Shown in pieces: positions 1 to 9,431 of a stretch of 64,000 nt of DNA. Under the pieces are notes generated by a model. It searched no databases. It was not told the origin of the DNA and was given only the letters and a program-made list of their open reading frames with translations. Source of the DNA: CAZYQW01 sp964649825 (GTDB lineage Bacteria > Planctomycetota > B15-G4 > JADJEK01); assembly GCA_964649825.1 (NCBI GenBank), contig CAZYQW010000122.1:1-64000 (forward strand). The letters run 5' to 3'. The translations under genes were made by a program, and so were the position numbers. Positions within the stretch are counted from its first letter, which is position 1. The number at the start of each line of letters is the position of its first letter.

Positions 1-137
1 GATTATCCGGAGGTCATCGTCGTCGCTGGCAAGGCGCGACGACGACCGCGTATTCGAGATACGTCGAGGAGGAGCAACGCAGCAAGCGATGACGAGGGCC
101 CCGGAGAAACGTCAACAACTCTGAATCACACCACTAG
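1..137. mobile_element. MITE-like inverted-repeat element, left part cut by window edge
   Basis: The segment ends at 113-137 with a sequence closing in CACACCACTAG, which matches the terminal inverted repeat of the complete small element at 37206-37311. Bases 1-50 match the reverse complement of 37235-37284. Compared with that copy, this one carries about 60 extra internal bases (51-110). There is no coding capacity. The CTAG end is typical of IS630-type TA/CTAG insertion, so a non-autonomous derivative of such an element is the likely identity; the transposase family is inference. Confidence 0.65.
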
Positions 138-182
138 CAGCCCGCGATGAGTTCCTGTCTTGGTCGAGGCATCTCCGTTCCC

Positions 183-240
183 GGCAAGGCGCGACGACGA
201 CCGCGTCTTCGAGATATCCCAAGGGGGAGCGACGCGGACC
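183..240. repeat. Second copy of the element's internal module
   Basis: The stretch starting with GGCAAGGCGCGACGACGACC repeats bases 28-95 of the window in direct orientation with a few changes. It lies outside the CTAG terminus at 134-137, directly downstream of the 250-1221 gene on the minus strand. It may be the remains of a second tandem element. No matching terminal repeat is visible here. Confidence 0.5.
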
Positions 241-249
241 AAGGGCGCG

Positions 250-1221
250 TCAGAGGCCCGAGCGGTCGAAGGCGGCGATGTAGATCCACCAGTTGTTGAG
301 ACCCCATTCCGTCCGCCCCCCCGCCTTGGGAAGGAGCCCGAGCCACCACTTGTGATGGACCGCGATGTCGGGTCCCCAGCCGTCGTGGCAGTTCATCGGC
401 ACTTTCGCGCCCGTCAGGTCCGGGTAATGGCGCCAGTCGAGCGCCTGCGTCTCGACGTATCGCTCGTTCCCCCAGTCGTAGTCGCGGTCGCTGTTGGGCG
501 CGAAGTGGATCGAGCCCACGTGCGCGCCCCCCGGGTGGTCCTTGTCGACGCGCGTGAAGGTGTTCCAGGGGTCGTCGCGTTGGGTGTCCCAAACGCCGCC
601 GCCGACCGCGAGCGCAAGGATCCCCTCGCAGCGGTGGCCGTAGCTCTCGAGCATCTCTCCTTCGCCGCGCTCGTAGCTGAACCCCATGACCCAGTACGTC
701 TTGCCGAGGTCCGGGAGGTCGTACGGCCGGTAGAACCACGGGCTCTCGGTCGGTGGCAGCCGCTCGTCGCGCCGCGGTACGTGCATCGCGTACTCGTCCC
801 AATGGAATCCCGGACTCCCCCACAACCAGACCTCCGTGATCTCCTTCTCCGCCATCACCCGCGGGAGATCGTTCTCCTCGAGGATCGCGCGGTAGCTCGA
901 TCGGTCGCCCTCGATCCACTTCTGCGTGCGCACGGCCTCGAGGATGCCCGCGTCGTCGTAGCGGAAGCCCGACAGGAACGGCGGGCACGCGTCGCGCTCG
1001 ACGCGATGGACGACGCGGTAGTTCACGAGCCCGCCGCTTGCCTTGCGCACGTCCTCGACGAGGAGCTTCGAGAGTGCGTCGGGGTCCCGCCAGCGCAGGA
1101 CCTCGGTGAGCTTCCGGCCGCCTTCGGCCTCGATCACGGGATCGTAGATCACCACGGCGACGTTCACGTCGATCGGGGACGGAGCGAGGGTGAGAACGAG
1201 CGAGAGAAGCGGCGGGTTCAT
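250..1221 (-). CDS. Secreted protein of unknown function
   Basis: A 323-residue protein. The start at 1221 is chosen because it gives a short N-terminal hydrophobic signal (MNPPLLSLVLTLAPS) and lies 8 bp after the stop of the upstream gene. The mature part is rich in Trp, Tyr, Asp and Gly and contains the stretch 'YERGEGEMLESYGHRCEG', which resembles a motif recalled from bacterial hypothetical proteins. No catalytic motif was identified. It is the last gene of a five-gene minus-strand operon (250-7106) of exported proteins. Function unknown; an extracellular or periplasmic enzyme is possible but not supported. Confidence 0.8.
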   Translation of the reverse strand: MNPPLLSLVLTLAPSPIDVNVAVVIYDPVIEAEGGRKLTEVLRWRDPDALSKLLVEDVRKASGGLVNYRVVHRVERDACPPFLSGFRYDDAGILEAVRTQKWIEGDRSSYRAILEENDLPRVMAEKEITEVWLWGSPGFHWDEYAMHVPRRDERLPPTESPWFYRPYDLPDLGKTYWVMGFSYERGEGEMLESYGHRCEGILALAVGGGVWDTQRDDPWNTFTRVDKDHPGGAHVGSIHFAPNSDRDYDWGNERYVETQALDWRHYPDLTGAKVPMNCHDGWGPDIAVHHKWWLGLLPKAGGRTEWGLNNWWIYIAAFDRSGL

Positions 1222-1229
1222 GACCTGAC

Positions 1230-3074
1230 CTACTCGTAGAGCCGGCGGTCCGGCAAAAGGTATGGCTCCGGCAGGAGCCGAGGATAGACACCCAGCCCGC
1301 TCGACCCGATCCCGGCCTCGAGCTCGACCGGCACCCCGGCGTGGACGGAGCGGTACGTCACTGCTCTCGCGGCGATCCGCCGGTAGAGCCATTCGTCGAA
1401 CAGAAGGCGCCAGAGCGGCGCGGTGCGCTCGTCGACCGCCGCGGTCACGGTCGACTCATCGCCGTTCCCTTCGACGCGGAACGAGATCCGATCGCCCGTC
1501 CACTCCACGCCCGGCGCCGCGATCTCGCCGTTCGCACGGTCGCCGTCCACGTGCACCGGATCGAGGCCGAGGGCGACGGCGAACGGGGCGAGCGCGACCA
1601 CCGGAAGAGGGAGCGCCGCGGGATCCACGTCATCCCGACCGCTCCGCCGCGTCTCGACGTCGTCGCGGTCGCGGACCCGTTCGGCGAGCTCCTCGATCCG
1701 CGCCCCGTCCGCGCCGCCGGCGCGCGCCGCCGCCAGGCACTTCTCGAGCTCCCGCCGTCGCTCGTACCGATCGACGAGCTCGGCGAGCGCGTCCCGCCGC
1801 TCGTCGCCGGTCGCCGTCCTCGCGCGCCGCGCGAGCGCCTCCACCACGGGCCGATCGTCGATCGGATCCGCGAGCGACGCGTAGACGAGTCGGAACAGCG
1901 CGCTCGGCAGCCAGAGGATCGGCTCGATCGGACTCCACGCTCGATCGCGGAGAGCGGCCGCCGCCGCCCGATACCGCAGCAGCGGGTCATCGCTCGCCCG
2001 CGCGCCCGTCAACACGTACTCCCAGAACCGATCGCGTTGCTCCGACTTCGCGCGCGCGACGGCGTCGAGGCTCGGAGGACGATCGAGGCGGAGGGGGAGC
2101 GCGCCGAGCCGCTCCGCGGCGTCGTCGTAGCCGCTCTCGCCCGCGATCGCCGCGACGTCCGCGAAGAGCGCCGCGCCCGTTCCGTGCAAGAACGCGGCGG
2201 ACAACGCGGCTCGGTACGCGGGCAGGAACGGCGCGTCGCCGCGGAGCCACTCGGCCTCCATCGGGCCCGCGTCGAGCGACCTCGCGACCCGCTCGCTCGT
2301 CCCGCGCGCCTCCTCCTCGAGGCGCGCCGTGCGCTCGTCGACCTCGGCCGACGTCGGGCGCCGCACGCGCGCCGCGTGCAGGTGGCCGGCCGCACCGGCC
2401 GGACGACGTCGCTCCAGGAGCGAGTCGACGATCCATAGCTCCTGGCGGAACACCAGCTCGTCGAGCCGTCGAACGCGTTCCTCCACTTCTCGCATCGCCG
2501 GCGCGCCCGACTCTCCACGCCGTGCGGCGCGGCGCTCGAGCGCAAGCAAGCGGCGGTCCCCGGCGTCGAGCTCGTCATCGGAGACGACGCCGTGAACCCC
2601 GGCCACGACCGGCTGCACCACGCCGATCGGGTTCGCCTGGAGGGCGGACGCGACCATGCGCAGCGCGCCGTTCGCCACCGCGGCCGCGAACGAGTAGCGG
2701 CGATCGCGCTCGATCTCTCGGGCGAGCCAGAGATCGTCCTGCTCGAGAAGATGCTCGACGCGACGTTCGAACCGTGCGTCGGGCGCGGCGTCGGCGAGGC
2801 GCTCGAGCGCGACCCTCCGCTCGTCGGGGTCGGTGCGGGTCGCGGCGTCGAGCAGCTCCGCGCGACGAGCGAGGCCCGCATCCGCGGCTCGCGCGCGATC
2901 GAAGCGGTGCAGCGTCTCGACGTCGTCGTCCGGAGCCTCCCGCCCGAGCAGCGATCGTTCCAGCGCACGGGCGAGGCACTGGCGCGCCTCTGGCCACGAA
3001 GGAGCCTCCGCCGCGGGTGGCGGCGCTCCACAGCCGGAGAGGACGAGGGCCGCGATGAGACCGGCTCGCGTCAT
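1230..3074 (-). CDS. Large lipoprotein with alpha-helical repeats
   Basis: A 614-residue protein starting with a short signal and lipobox (ALVLSGC, acylated Cys about residue 15). Residues 20-450 are almost wholly helical, with Arg/Ala/Leu/Glu-rich repeats that look TPR-like but cannot be assigned safely. The C-terminal 150 residues are predicted mixed alpha/beta. Its ATG overlaps the stop of the preceding gene (ATGA at 3071-3074), so translation is coupled. It probably sits in the cell envelope with the neighbouring lipoprotein. Family not recognised. Confidence 0.8.
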   Translation of the reverse strand: MTRAGLIAALVLSGCGAPPPAAEAPSWPEARQCLARALERSLLGREAPDDDVETLHRFDRARAADAGLARRAELLDAATRTDPDERRVALERLADAAPDARFERRVEHLLEQDDLWLAREIERDRRYSFAAAVANGALRMVASALQANPIGVVQPVVAGVHGVVSDDELDAGDRRLLALERRAARRGESGAPAMREVEERVRRLDELVFRQELWIVDSLLERRRPAGAAGHLHAARVRRPTSAEVDERTARLEEEARGTSERVARSLDAGPMEAEWLRGDAPFLPAYRAALSAAFLHGTGAALFADVAAIAGESGYDDAAERLGALPLRLDRPPSLDAVARAKSEQRDRFWEYVLTGARASDDPLLRYRAAAAALRDRAWSPIEPILWLPSALFRLVYASLADPIDDRPVVEALARRARTATGDERRDALAELVDRYERRRELEKCLAAARAGGADGARIEELAERVRDRDDVETRRSGRDDVDPAALPLPVVALAPFAVALGLDPVHVDGDRANGEIAAPGVEWTGDRISFRVEGNGDESTVTAAVDERTAPLWRLLFDEWLYRRIAARAVTYRSVHAGVPVELEAGIGSSGLGVYPRLLPEPYLLPDRRLYE

Positions 3075-4000
3075 CGGGCGGCCTCCGGGACGGGGAATGG
3101 CGCGGGGCCGACTCGATCGAGCAGCGCCTCGAGCGCCACGAGCTGCGCGCGCGCTTCCTCGCGCTCGGGCCGTCCGTCGACCGCCGCGACCTCCGCATAG
3201 ATCTGCATCGCGGTGGTCACGAGGTTCCGCAGGTAGGCGGCGTCGTGCTCGTACGACTCCGGCCCGCTCGTGACCGCGTACTCGCGCGCGACCTCCGCGT
3301 ACATGTCGGCGAGTCGTAGGGAGTGCTCGTAGATGCGGCGGCTCTCTTGATGATCCGCCACGACCTGACGCGCCGCGTCGATCGCCACGCGCGCGCCGCT
3401 CGGCGAGAGCAGGCGAGCCCGCCAGAGGAGCTCCCGCTCGAGGACGTCGAGCTGCTCGATGCTGGCGAGGACGAGCGACTCCCGCGGAGCCGACGTGTCC
3501 AGCGAGTCGAGGCGAGCGTTCAGGTCGGCGCGCGCGCGGGCCCAGTGCATCAAGGCTTCGTCGATCGCGCCGGACGACGGCGGGGCCATCGTGGCCGACA
3601 TCTCACGCGCGAACGGCAGAAGCTCCGCCGCGCGGGGCGCGAGGTCCGAGCCACCGCCGGCGACCGCGGCGTACTCGTCGGCCGCGGCCGCGAAATCGAA
3701 CGTGCGCTCGGCCGCGAGCGCCTTCGCGAACCGGATCGCGGGAACGAACGCCGGGTCGGGCAGGAGCTCCTCGTATCGCTCCAGCCGCGCCCGCGAGCTG
3801 CGGTAGAGGTTCTCGCCGGTCACGTCGGTCGGGGGATCGAACCGGTAGAGGTCCGCGTCGAGGCCCACCTCGAGCGACGCGACGATCTCGGCCAGGGTCC
3901 GCGGGGCATCGAACGCGGGGTCCTCCGCCGGCTCGCCGCTCGAGCAGGCCGCGACGACGAACAGCGCGGCCGAGGCGCAAGAAACGAACGCGATCCTCAC
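3071..4000 (-). CDS. Helical lipoprotein
   Basis: A 309-residue protein. The GTG start at 4000 overlaps the TGA of the upstream protease-like gene (GTGA), and it gives a proper signal with lipobox (FVVAACSSG). The remainder is helical and Ala/Arg/Glu-rich, with no recognised catalytic motif. An in-frame ATG further upstream (4276) would add an Arg-rich stretch inside the neighbour and is rejected. Paired with the lipoprotein at 1230-3074, it may form part of one envelope complex; that is inference from operon structure only. Confidence 0.78.
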   Translation of the reverse strand: MRIAFVSCASAALFVVAACSSGEPAEDPAFDAPRTLAEIVASLEVGLDADLYRFDPPTDVTGENLYRSSRARLERYEELLPDPAFVPAIRFAKALAAERTFDFAAAADEYAAVAGGGSDLAPRAAELLPFAREMSATMAPPSSGAIDEALMHWARARADLNARLDSLDTSAPRESLVLASIEQLDVLERELLWRARLLSPSGARVAIDAARQVVADHQESRRIYEHSLRLADMYAEVAREYAVTSGPESYEHDAAYLRNLVTTAMQIYAEVAAVDGRPEREEARAQLVALEALLDRVGPAPFPVPEAAR

Positions 4001-5742
4001 TTCCACAGGTCCTGGACGGCGCGCCCCACCCTCGTCTTGCCGTGCCGGCGCAGGAACGCCTTCTGCTCCTTCGCGTCCGGGATCGAGAGCTGGTCGTCGA
4101 GGAGCTCGAACAGCGCCGCCTGCGCGGCGGCTTCGTTCTTGGTCGCCTGCGCCGCCTTTCGCAGGCGACCCGCGAGCGCGTCGAGTCCCGCCGCCGTCGC
4201 GCGGGTCAACGTGCGATCGAGCCTCCGTTCGAGGCCGAGCCGATCGCCCGTCTCGGGGCCCGAGAGAGAGAGCCACTCGATCTCCATCATCAGCTCCGCC
4301 TCGAGGTCCTTCCGTACGCGCGCGGCAAGCCGGTCGGCGCGAAAGTCGGGCGCCTTCTTCGCGTAGCGCGACGCGTCTTTCTCGAACCGCTCGACGTCGC
4401 CGGCGAACAGGGCAGCGAAGTCGCGGCGCACCTCATCGGCGGGAAACCCGACACGCAAGAGCCGCAGGACGTCGAGGCCGACGTCGCGCACGGGATCGGC
4501 TTCCGCGCAGAACATCGGGCCGTACGGCACGAGCACGTCGGGCGGCCATCCGACCCCTTCCGTGCGAACGCCACGGATCGGGGTGGGACGATCGTTGACG
4601 CCGAGGCGGAAGTCGCAGATTCCCGATGGGCACTGGAATCCGTTCGGGATGATCCCCCAACCGCCGGTAGGACGGCCGATCGACACCGCGCGCTCGGTCT
4701 CGCTCATCGCCCAGGTGAACGTCTCGGCGGACGAGACCATGCTCTCGTTCTGCAGCATCACGACGGGACCCGCGAACTGCCATGCCCCCGACGGCTCGAT
4801 GCGCCCGTGCCGGCCGTTGTCGGCGCCGTCGGGGAAGAACCGTCCCGCCATCTCCCACGCGGGACCGTCGCCGCCGCCACCCATCCAGCGACAGTCGAGC
4901 AGGCAGACCTCCATTCCCTCGAGCGCGTCGAACGCGATGTGGAACGTATCCGCCGTCGCTCGATCCATCGAGCCGGTGACGCGGATGTAGCCGATCTTGT
5001 CGCACCACTTCGCCCGCAGCCAGGTCGAAACCGCTCCCTCCGCCGATTCGACGCCGTCGGGCAGCTCGACCGACGACGCCGAGAACGACTTCCCGCCCGG
5101 TCCCCAGCGTCCGACGTCGACGCGGTAGGTCTTGCCGTTCGGGTCGAGGAACGTGAGCCCGAGCTGGTTCGCGTCGCCGAACGGGAGAAGCCGGTTCGTC
5201 ATCGACTTGTAGAGCGAGTGCAGCGACGAGACTCCCGCGTACCGCGCGATCCGACGCCGTTCCCGCTCCATCGCGTACCAGACCGGCTCGCCCGCGATCG
5301 CCACCAGCACGGATCCAGGCACCAGCCGCGACTCGTGCTCGTGCTTCGGCATCACCCCGCAGAGCACGAACTTGCCGTCCTCCCAGCCGAACGCGATCCC
5401 GCCGCCGAACGTGCCGTCCCACTTCGACGGCAGGCCCTCCACGTCGGTTCGAGTGACGTTGGTGTGGCTGTCCTCGAGGACGGCGAGGAGTTCCATCACG
5501 TTCCGCACGTGCTCCTCGTTCGTCTCGGCTTGCGCGAAGCGAGACTTCATCCGCGCGACGTGCGCCTTCCAGTCGATCTTCTTCGACTCGACCGCGGCCG
5601 CGCGTGTCCGCACGACGTCGTCGATGTAGTCGAGATCCTCGAGATACGCCTTCTTGCCCGCCGCCGCGGCGACGGTCGACGAAGCCGCCCCGATCAGAAG
5701 GGCGATCGTCAGCGCGACGGCGCTCGGCGTGCGACCCGTCAG
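3997..5742 (-). CDS. Exported S41-like (C-terminal processing) peptidase
   Basis: About 581 residues. After a signal peptide (ALTIALLIGAASSTVAAAA) comes a region with the order of a tail-specific protease: an N-terminal helical part, a PDZ-like segment around 'GSVLVAIAGEPV', then the core with 'NESMVSSAETFTWA', where a Ser precedes the AETF helix as in the S41 nucleophile motif. A C-terminal helical tail of about 150 residues follows. The only start codon near the signal is CTG at 5742, overlapping the upstream stop as CTGA. The nearest standard start is ATG at 5841, which would add 33 Arg-rich residues read inside the upstream gene. Neighbours are exported proteins in the same operon. The catalytic Lys was not located with certainty. 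Confidence 0.7.
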   Translation of the reverse strand: MTGRTPSAVALTIALLIGAASSTVAAAAGKKAYLEDLDYIDDVVRTRAAAVESKKIDWKAHVARMKSRFAQAETNEEHVRNVMELLAVLEDSHTNVTRTDVEGLPSKWDGTFGGGIAFGWEDGKFVLCGVMPKHEHESRLVPGSVLVAIAGEPVWYAMERERRRIARYAGVSSLHSLYKSMTNRLLPFGDANQLGLTFLDPNGKTYRVDVGRWGPGGKSFSASSVELPDGVESAEGAVSTWLRAKWCDKIGYIRVTGSMDRATADTFHIAFDALEGMEVCLLDCRWMGGGGDGPAWEMAGRFFPDGADNGRHGRIEPSGAWQFAGPVVMLQNESMVSSAETFTWAMSETERAVSIGRPTGGWGIIPNGFQCPSGICDFRLGVNDRPTPIRGVRTEGVGWPPDVLVPYGPMFCAEADPVRDVGLDVLRLLRVGFPADEVRRDFAALFAGDVERFEKDASRYAKKAPDFRADRLAARVRKDLEAELMMEIEWLSLSGPETGDRLGLERRLDRTLTRATAAGLDALAGRLRKAAQATKNEAAAQAALFELLDDQLSIPDAKEQKAFLRRHGKTRVGRAVQDLWK

Positions 5743-7106
5743 AAGTGCTCGGAGATCCCGACGAGCACGATCCCGAGCCGAACCTCCGTCGTGGCCTCGG
5801 CATCCTTGACACGGCCCGACATCGTCACGTCCGCGATCCATTCCTCACGCTCCTCGTGTCGATAGAGGCGCGCCGCCTTCTCCTTCTCTCCTTCGGGCTT
5901 CTGGAGATAGCAGATCATGGGGTGATCGTGGGAGGAGACCAGCAGCGACAGCTCGATCAGTTCGTCCATGTCGCCGACCGGGTTCGTGGACTTGTCGTCC
6001 GCGAATCCCGTCAGCACCACGAAATCGCGGCTGGGCGCGGTGCCGAGGTGATCCCCGTCGTTCGGCTGCACCCCATAGCGGAGCGCGTACAGGCCCTTGT
6101 CGATCGGGTTCTCACGGTAGTCGTACTCGTGGCCATGAGAGCGAAGCACGCCGACGAACTCGCCGATCTCGAAGTGCGGGAACTCCACTTGGCTGTCGCT
6201 GCGCGGCGTCTCGAGGAGCGGGATCTCCTTGCGCAACCACAGCTCGTAGAGCGTCTTCCCGCGGTGCTGCTCGAGTCGGACCCCGGACGGGTCCAAGAGC
6301 GCGCGAAACGCCTCGGGGACCTCATCGGGCGGGGGCGCGGCGGTGCTGTCGTCGCCCTCGCCGGTCCGGTTCTCGACCAGCTCGTACTTGGCCGTCTCGG
6401 TGAAGCGGGCGGCGGACGCGATCTCGGGTCGCTCGACGGCCTCGGCGACCGCGACGCGGAACCGGCCGGCAAACGCGCCGCGACTCCCCTGGTCCTGGAA
6501 GCGCACGCCCAGCGCGACGGCCGAGACGGCATGGTCGGTGAGCACCGCGGGCACCGCGGTGACCCCATCGGTGAGCGGCGGATAGTAGACCTCCTCGTTC
6601 CCGCAGACGTGGTCGTCGCCGTTCACGCACCGCGTCTTCAGCGAGACGACGTCGCCGGCGGTCAGCTCGGCGCAACCCTCGTCATCGCAGCAGCCGACCG
6701 CGAGCGCGATCGCGACCACGCGGCGCTCCGCGATCGACCCCGCGAGGTCTCCGAGGCGACTCTTCGCGAATCGTTCGAGCGCCGCTCGCTCGCGCGCTCC
6801 GGCGCGCTCGTCGATCAGGAGGATCGCCCTCGACGGCGCCGCGGAGCGGTAGGGATCGCCGAGCGTGTTGCTCGCGCGCACGAACGCGGCGACGGAAAGG
6901 CCGGCGAGGTCCACTCCGTCAACCGTGCCCGCGCGGATGCGCCAGGCCAGCGTCGCTTCCTTTCCGGTCTCGTTCACCTCGGCGTTGGCGAAGCAGGGTC
7001 CGGTGTAGACGTCGCACGTGCGCGCTTCGACGTAATCGCCCTCGACGATCGGGCCCGCCGGCGACGGAACGAGAAGGCCGAGGGACAACAGGATCGAGTG
7101 GTTCAT
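5739..7106 (-). CDS. DUF1326 domain protein fused to a second C-terminal domain
   Basis: A 455-residue protein with a weak N-terminal signal. Residues about 20-220 match the DUF1326 family: 'YVEARTCDVYTGPCFAN', 'GKEATLAWRI', 'AILLIDERAGARERAAL', and a Cys-rich 'GCCDDEGC' segment. Residues about 230-455 form a distinct mixed alpha/beta domain with 'YGVQPNDGDHLGT' and 'LIELSLLVSSHDHPM' that I do not recognise. DUF1326 is usually found as a stand-alone protein of about 200 residues, so the fusion is unusual. It is the first gene of the 250-7106 operon. Molecular function is unknown. Confidence 0.78.
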   Translation of the reverse strand: MNHSILLSLGLLVPSPAGPIVEGDYVEARTCDVYTGPCFANAEVNETGKEATLAWRIRAGTVDGVDLAGLSVAAFVRASNTLGDPYRSAAPSRAILLIDERAGARERAALERFAKSRLGDLAGSIAERRVVAIALAVGCCDDEGCAELTAGDVVSLKTRCVNGDDHVCGNEEVYYPPLTDGVTAVPAVLTDHAVSAVALGVRFQDQGSRGAFAGRFRVAVAEAVERPEIASAARFTETAKYELVENRTGEGDDSTAAPPPDEVPEAFRALLDPSGVRLEQHRGKTLYELWLRKEIPLLETPRSDSQVEFPHFEIGEFVGVLRSHGHEYDYRENPIDKGLYALRYGVQPNDGDHLGTAPSRDFVVLTGFADDKSTNPVGDMDELIELSLLVSSHDHPMICYLQKPEGEKEKAARLYRHEEREEWIADVTMSGRVKDAEATTEVRLGIVLVGISEHF

Positions 7107-7239
7107 CTTGGACTCGGTGGATCAGGCTGCGAGCGACGACCATCGGATACGACGGGACCGCGGCGGCGCAAGCGGATTCTCGCGTTTCCGCGCGAACCCG
7201 CGTCCAGACGCTGACGGTGCCGCTCCCGCCGAGACGCGA

Positions 7240-7269
7240 AACGGCCCGGCGGAGGGCCGCCGAGCCGTT
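7240..7269 (-). terminator. Hairpin terminator downstream of the FG-GAP gene
   Basis: A 13-bp stem with one mismatch (AACGGCCCGGCGG / CCGCCGAGCCGTT) and a 4-base AGGG loop. It lies 27 bp past the stop of the minus-strand gene ending at 7296. There is no long T tract, so efficiency is uncertain, but position and stem strength fit a terminator. Confidence 0.7.
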
Positions 7270-7295
7270 CATCGATGCGTTCGTGTCCGACGCCC

Positions 7296-9119
7296 TTACG
7301 GGCAGAACGTCACCCCAACCGCGTCGCCCGCCTGGACGACGTCCGATCCGCACCCACCGTCACGCGCGACGAGCTGGAACCAGACCGTGTTGCCGACCAT
7401 GCCCGCACTCACCGTGTGGTTGAGGGACATGGTGCCGGCTCCCGAAGTCGTGGAATAGGTCCGCAGGAAGTTCGGGGGACCCGGCCAGATCGTGCCCCAC
7501 GACTGGACGTTGCCGCCGACGCTCCAGCCCGAGAACTCGAGCCCGAACTGGTTCGGGCCGAACCCCGTGCCGTTGATCGTGAACGCTCCGCCGGTGGTCT
7601 GGCTGCCGGAGAACGACGTCACCGCGGTCACGCCGGAGAGGCAGCCGACCTCGCCCGCGCCGGTCTTCATCGGCACCGGGCAACCCGGGTCGGTCAAGTT
7701 CATCCACGCGAACGTGCCGTCGCATCGCGACAGGATGATGTCCAGGTCCTGGTCGTTGTCGACGTCGAAGATCCCGACGTCGTGGGCACCCGTCATCTGG
7801 CTCGTCGTCATGCCGACGACGCCGACCCAGCCGCTTCCCGAGCTCTGGCGCTCCTCGCGGAGCGTCGGGCCGGAGCCACCGCGGTTGTGATAGATGTGGA
7901 GGCGACGTCCGCAGCCGCCGATGTCCACGTCCACGTCGCAGATGAGCACGTCCGCGAGCCCGTCGAGGTCGAGGTCCGCCCCGATGTTGTTGCTCGCGAA
8001 GCCGTCGTCGCCACCGGTCAGGAAGCTGAAGGTCTTCGTCGAGGACCAGACCACGCGGCCGAGCGAGTCGTTGCCCGTGTTGATCAGGAAGCGGTCGGAG
8101 TTGTCGTCGCTCTCGATCACGTCGAGGCGACCGTCGTTGTTCAGGTCGACGACGTTGACGTGGTACGGCGCGAGGCTCGTCGCGAGCTGCTGGGTCTGAC
8201 CGTTGGAGAGGAAGTTGCCATCGCCGTTGGCGACGTTGAAGAAGTTGTTGTAGCCGACCGTGATCTCCTGCGGCGGGTTGAGGGCCGTCTGGCGAACGAT
8301 GTCCAGCTTGCTGTCGCCGTTCATGTCCGCGATGACCGACGCCGCGCCGAACGCGGAGTTGATCAGCGCGTTGGGGAGCCGTGTCTGGGTCACGTCGGTG
8401 AAGAAGCCGGCCCCGTCGTTGAACAACATGCGGTTGTTCAGGTCCTCGTTTGGACCCTGCTGGGAGCCGCCGGCGCCGCTCGAGTCGTAGTCGCCGAAGT
8501 AGAGGTCGGGGTAGCCGTCGCCGGTGACGTCGCCGGTCGCGACCGAGCAGAACCGCGGGTTCTGCGCCTGTCCGGAGCTGAAGTGGATGAGCTGCGGGAA
8601 GCGCGAGTTCTCGAACCGCATCCCGTTCCAGGTGGACCCCGTGTTCTTCAGGTTCATGTAGATGCGCGGGTGACCGATGTGCTTCGGGTCGCCGTCGCTC
8701 AGGGTCGTGGCGGTGACGAAGTCGTCCCACCCGTCCTGGTTGAAGTCATCGATCTGGACGTCGCGGTCGTTAGTGGCCGTCAGGAAACCCTGGTCACCCA
8801 CCACGTCGGCGCGGAAGGCGTACACCGAAGTCCGATCGTTCAGGACTCCGTTCTCGTTCATGAGCAGGAGGTTGGTGCGCTTGCCGGTCGAGGTGAACGG
8901 CTGCTTGCGCACGATGACGAGATCGATCCAACCGTCCTTGTCGAGGTCGCCCCAGTGCATGTCGGTCTCCGTGTTGGAGTTCGAGATGGTGGTGGCGCTC
9001 GGACCGAGCATCGACGCGTTCTGCTGGAACGTGACCCACTGGTCGTTGAACTGGGCGTGAGCCGTCCCCATACACCCAGCGACCATGACGGCGGCGACAA
9101 ACCTCGCGGACACTTGCAT
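7296..9119 (-). CDS. Secreted FG-GAP/VCBS repeat protein
   Basis: 607 residues from the ATG at 9119, which follows a very good Shine-Dalgarno (GGAAGGAG, 5-nt spacer). The signal peptide MQVSARFVAAVMVAGCMGTAHA precedes repeated Ca-binding-type loops such as 'DLDKDGWIDLVI', 'DFNQDGWDDFV' and 'DLNNDGRLDVI', the hallmark of FG-GAP/VCBS beta-propeller blades. The C-terminal 110 residues form a beta-rich module like those on other exported proteins in this window, ending in 'DAVGVTFCP'. It is probably an extracellular or surface propeller protein. It is a single-gene unit: terminator downstream, 312-bp gap upstream. Confidence 0.88.
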   Translation of the reverse strand: MQVSARFVAAVMVAGCMGTAHAQFNDQWVTFQQNASMLGPSATTISNSNTETDMHWGDLDKDGWIDLVIVRKQPFTSTGKRTNLLLMNENGVLNDRTSVYAFRADVVGDQGFLTATNDRDVQIDDFNQDGWDDFVTATTLSDGDPKHIGHPRIYMNLKNTGSTWNGMRFENSRFPQLIHFSSGQAQNPRFCSVATGDVTGDGYPDLYFGDYDSSGAGGSQQGPNEDLNNRMLFNDGAGFFTDVTQTRLPNALINSAFGAASVIADMNGDSKLDIVRQTALNPPQEITVGYNNFFNVANGDGNFLSNGQTQQLATSLAPYHVNVVDLNNDGRLDVIESDDNSDRFLINTGNDSLGRVVWSSTKTFSFLTGGDDGFASNNIGADLDLDGLADVLICDVDVDIGGCGRRLHIYHNRGGSGPTLREERQSSGSGWVGVVGMTTSQMTGAHDVGIFDVDNDQDLDIILSRCDGTFAWMNLTDPGCPVPMKTGAGEVGCLSGVTAVTSFSGSQTTGGAFTINGTGFGPNQFGLEFSGWSVGGNVQSWGTIWPGPPNFLRTYSTTSGAGTMSLNHTVSAGMVGNTVWFQLVARDGGCGSDVVQAGDAVGVTFCP

Positions 9120-9431
9120 GCTAGCTCCTTCCAGAGACGTTGAGAGGGGCACGAGGCGCTCGCGCCCAGGGCTTGCGATTGCTGGCACCTCGAAACAGCT
9201 TGGTTGGCGAAGAGTCTCCCTCGCCAGGCCCACGCAACGACGGTCTGCTCCGAGTTTCTAGGAATCCTGAATCGCGGGCGAGCGTACGCAACTTTCCAAC
9301 GGCCGTCAATTCGTTTCAAAAGCAGCCGGCATACTCGAGAAAATATGCGGACCCTCGAAGGGAGCTTTCGAAGCGGCAGCGGCGGCGTCCCCGATCCGGC
9401 TGGACCCGGATGGATCGTCCCATCTCGTTTC
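9120..9431. promoter_or_regulatory. Intergenic region upstream of the FG-GAP gene
   Basis: 312 bp without a convincing gene. It contains the Shine-Dalgarno just beside 9120 and a locally A/T-richer part around 9300-9350, where the minus-strand promoter of the FG-GAP gene probably lies. No clear -35/-10 pair could be fixed by eye. Confidence 0.4.
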
